DNA of 64,000 nt from Erythrobacter litoralis. Its GTDB lineage: Bacteria; Pseudomonadota; Alphaproteobacteria; Sphingomonadales; Sphingomonadaceae. The notes below the pieces were generated by a model, which worked only from the letters and a program-made list of their open reading frames with translations, was not told the origin of the DNA and searched no databases. Below are positions 62,476 to 64,000 of this stretch, piece by piece (the stretch's first letter is position 1; every line of letters begins with the position of its first letter). The stretch covers positions 1 to 64,000 of the forward strand of contig NZ_SOSI01000004.1 in NCBI RefSeq assembly GCF_029760855.1, read 5' to 3'. Made by a program: the position numbers and the translations under genes.

Positions 62476-64000
62476 ATGGGGAATATCAGTCGTACGTTCT
62501 GTCTGCTCGCGTCGAGCGTTTCGCTCGCCGCGTGCGCCACCATGGCGCAGGACGATATGGCCACGTCCGTACCGGCCGCGGATGCGCCCGATGCCGCGAC
62601 GCAAGCGAATGGCGTCGCCAATCCGGAAATCTGGCCATCCTACGATTACCCGGTGCCGGTAGTGCCTGCACAGGAACAGCGCATCGCCGACATTATCTCG
62701 CGCATGACGCTGGAAGAGAAGATCGGCCAAGTCGTGCAAGCCGATCTGTGCTGCGTCACGCCGGAAGACGTTAAGACCTACAATCTCGGTTCAATCCTGG
62801 TGGGCGGCAATTCCGGCCCGTATGGCGACGATTTCGCTCCCGCCCCGCAGTGGTTGAAAGCGGCGGATGAGTTCTACGAAGCCTCGATCGACAAGAGCGA
62901 CGGCGGCGTGGGCGTGCCCGTGGTCTGGGGGACGGACGCGGTTCACGGGCACTCGAACATCATCGGGGCGACGCTCTTCCCACACAATATCGGGCTCGGC
63001 GCGATGCGCGATCCCGCGCTGATCGAGAAGATCGCGCAGGCGACCGCCAAGGAAATCCGCGTCACGGGGCAGGAGTGGACCTTCGCGCCCACCGTCGCCG
63101 TGCCGCAGGATTTCCGCTGGGGCCGCGCCTATGAAGGTTATTCCTCCAACCCGCAGCTGGTTGCCTCCTATGTCGGCGCGATGGTGCGCGGACTGCAGGG
63201 TCCTCCGACAAACACCAACCTTCTGGCTGGCCCCTATGTGATCGCCTCGACCAAGCACTTCCTTGCCGATGGCGGCACGGATCGCGGCGTCGATCAGGGC
63301 GATGCCTCGATCAGCGAAGCGGAGCTGCGCAACATTCACGGCGCACCCTACGGCCCCGCGATCGCAGAAGGCGTGGCCACGGTGATGGCGAGTTTCTCCA
63401 GCTGGCAAGGCGTGAAGATGACGGGCAATGAAAGCCTGCTTACCGGGGTCCTGAAAGACCGGATGGATTTTGGCGGCTTCGTCGTTTCCGACTGGAATGC
63501 CCACGGGCAGGTCGAAGGCTGCACCAATGAAAGCTGTCCCAAGGCTATCGAGGCTGGGATCGACATGTACATGGCGCCCGATACGTGGAAGGCGATCTAC
63601 GACGACCTTTTGACCAAGGCGCGTGCCGGAACCGTCCCGATGGAACGGATCGACGACGCCGTCGCTCGTATCCTGCGGGTGAAGATGCGGCTCGGCCTGT
63701 TCGAGGCGGGTAAGCCTTCGACCCGGCCGCTGTCGGGGCAATACGAGCTGCTCGGCGCGCCTGAGCATCGCGCGGTTGCGCGCGAGGCGGTGCGCAAGTC
63801 GCTGGTGCTGCTCAAGAACCAGGGCGTCCTCCCGATCGCGCCGGGCGGCCGCCTGCTCGTAGCGGGTGACGGCGCGGACGACATCGCGCGTCAGAGCGGC
63901 GGGTGGACGATCACATGGCAGGGTACAGGTCTCGAGAACGATCTCTTCCCCGGCGCGACTTCGATCTACAGCGGTCTTAAGCAGGCGGTCGAGGCGGGCG
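62476..64000 (+). CDS. Glycoside hydrolase family 3 lipoprotein, 5' part
   Basis: The gene runs past the window end; 508 codons are visible. Signal peptide NISRTFCLLASSVSLAAC makes Cys20 the lipidation site, so it is a surface or periplasmic lipoprotein. The catalytic TIM barrel shows PVVWGTDAVHGHSNIIGATLFPHNIGLGA, EWTFAPTVAVPQDFRWGRAYEGYS, STKHFLADGGTDRGVDQGD, and the nucleophile in GFVVSDWNAHGQVEG. It resembles GH3 exo-glucanase/beta-glucosidase (1,3/1,4-beta-D-glucan glucohydrolase) of marine sphingomonads. GGGAGG precedes the ATG at 6 bases. Confidence 0.93.
   Translation, partial: MGNISRTFCLLASSVSLAACATMAQDDMATSVPAADAPDAATQANGVANPEIWPSYDYPVPVVPAQEQRIADIISRMTLEEKIGQVVQADLCCVTPEDVKTYNLGSILVGGNSGPYGDDFAPAPQWLKAADEFYEASIDKSDGGVGVPVVWGTDAVHGHSNIIGATLFPHNIGLGAMRDPALIEKIAQATAKEIRVTGQEWTFAPTVAVPQDFRWGRAYEGYSSNPQLVASYVGAMVRGLQGPPTNTNLLAGPYVIASTKHFLADGGTDRGVDQGDASISEAELRNIHGAPYGPAIAEGVATVMASFSSWQGVKMTGNESLLTGVLKDRMDFGGFVVSDWNAHGQVEGCTNESCPKAIEAGIDMYMAPDTWKAIYDDLLTKARAGTVPMERIDDAVARILRVKMRLGLFEAGKPSTRPLSGQYELLGAPEHRAVAREAVRKSLVLLKNQGVLPIAPGGRLLVAGDGADDIARQSGGWTITWQGTGLENDLFPGATSIYSGLKQAVEAG

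Overview
The window is a piece of a GC-rich alphaproteobacterial chromosome. The gene content points to Sphingomonadales, most like Erythrobacteraceae (Erythrobacter or Qipengyuania type). Supporting signs are the HWE-family histidine kinase, a class I ribonucleotide reductase large subunit without an obvious ATP-cone, Tad-type pseudopilins, an apparent EcfG-type stress promoter pair, a PilZ-XRE regulator, and many small DUF2171, PRC-barrel and DUF1294 proteins typical of that group. The assignment is from gene content only. No insertion sequence, prophage, integrase or CRISPR array was seen; nearly all of it is chromosomal backbone.

Layout. 1-2.2 kb: end of lgt, a MidA-type methyltransferase and a DUF2147 protein. 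2.2-6.5 kb (minus): an OpuC/ProU-like osmolyte ABC transporter whose permease is fused to its binding domain, a lipoprotein and a GAF-PAS-HWE histidine kinase. 6.6-10.1 kb: leucine catabolism (isovaleryl-CoA dehydrogenase, methylcrotonyl-CoA carboxylase beta) with two small genes between. 10.1-13.2 kb: dcd, a saccharopine-dehydrogenase-like oxidoreductase and DoxX. 13.2-15.6 kb: a ZnuD-like TonB receptor and tRNA-Gly(GCC). 15.8-21 kb: a thioredoxin-TPR protein, a Lon-N domain protein, MarC, folD, YggT and argB. 21-24 kb: three Tad pseudopilin genes. 24.2-25.7 kb: small envelope and stress proteins. 25.9-27.3 kb: a two-gene AT-rich island (four-helix membrane protein plus a DUF4747-like protein). 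27.4-32.9 kb: nrdB and nrdA on the minus strand, separated by plus-strand stress genes and a diguanylate cyclase. 33-38.2 kb: hydrolase, GlsB, gltX and a GGDEF-EAL protein. 38.4-47.1 kb: rpoC and rpoB. 47.3-50.1 kb: a membrane protein, two small lipoproteins, rplJ and rplL. 50.1-55.6 kb: PilZ-XRE regulator, MATE exporter, MscS channel, groES-groEL with a CIRCE operator. 55.6-64 kb: N-formylglutamate amidohydrolase family protein, two transglutaminases, an EEP-family protein, a DUF305-LVIVD protein, enoyl-CoA hydratase and the start of a GH3 glycosidase.

The most unusual things are: (1) a tRNA-like element filling most of the rpoB-rpoC spacer, with a 9-bp acceptor helix, encoded CCA, intact D and T arms, but no usable anticodon loop; (2) the AT-rich DUF4747-like plus four-TM gene pair, whose layout recalls two-gene membrane-linked phage defence systems such as Kiwa; (3) a matched pair of GGAAC-N17-CGT promoters in front of two small hydrophilic proteins lying between nrdB and nrdA; (4) rplJL and rpoBC, normally one operon, here pointing away from each other. 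Cyclic-di-GMP signalling is represented by a diguanylate cyclase, a GGDEF-EAL protein and a PilZ-HTH effector.
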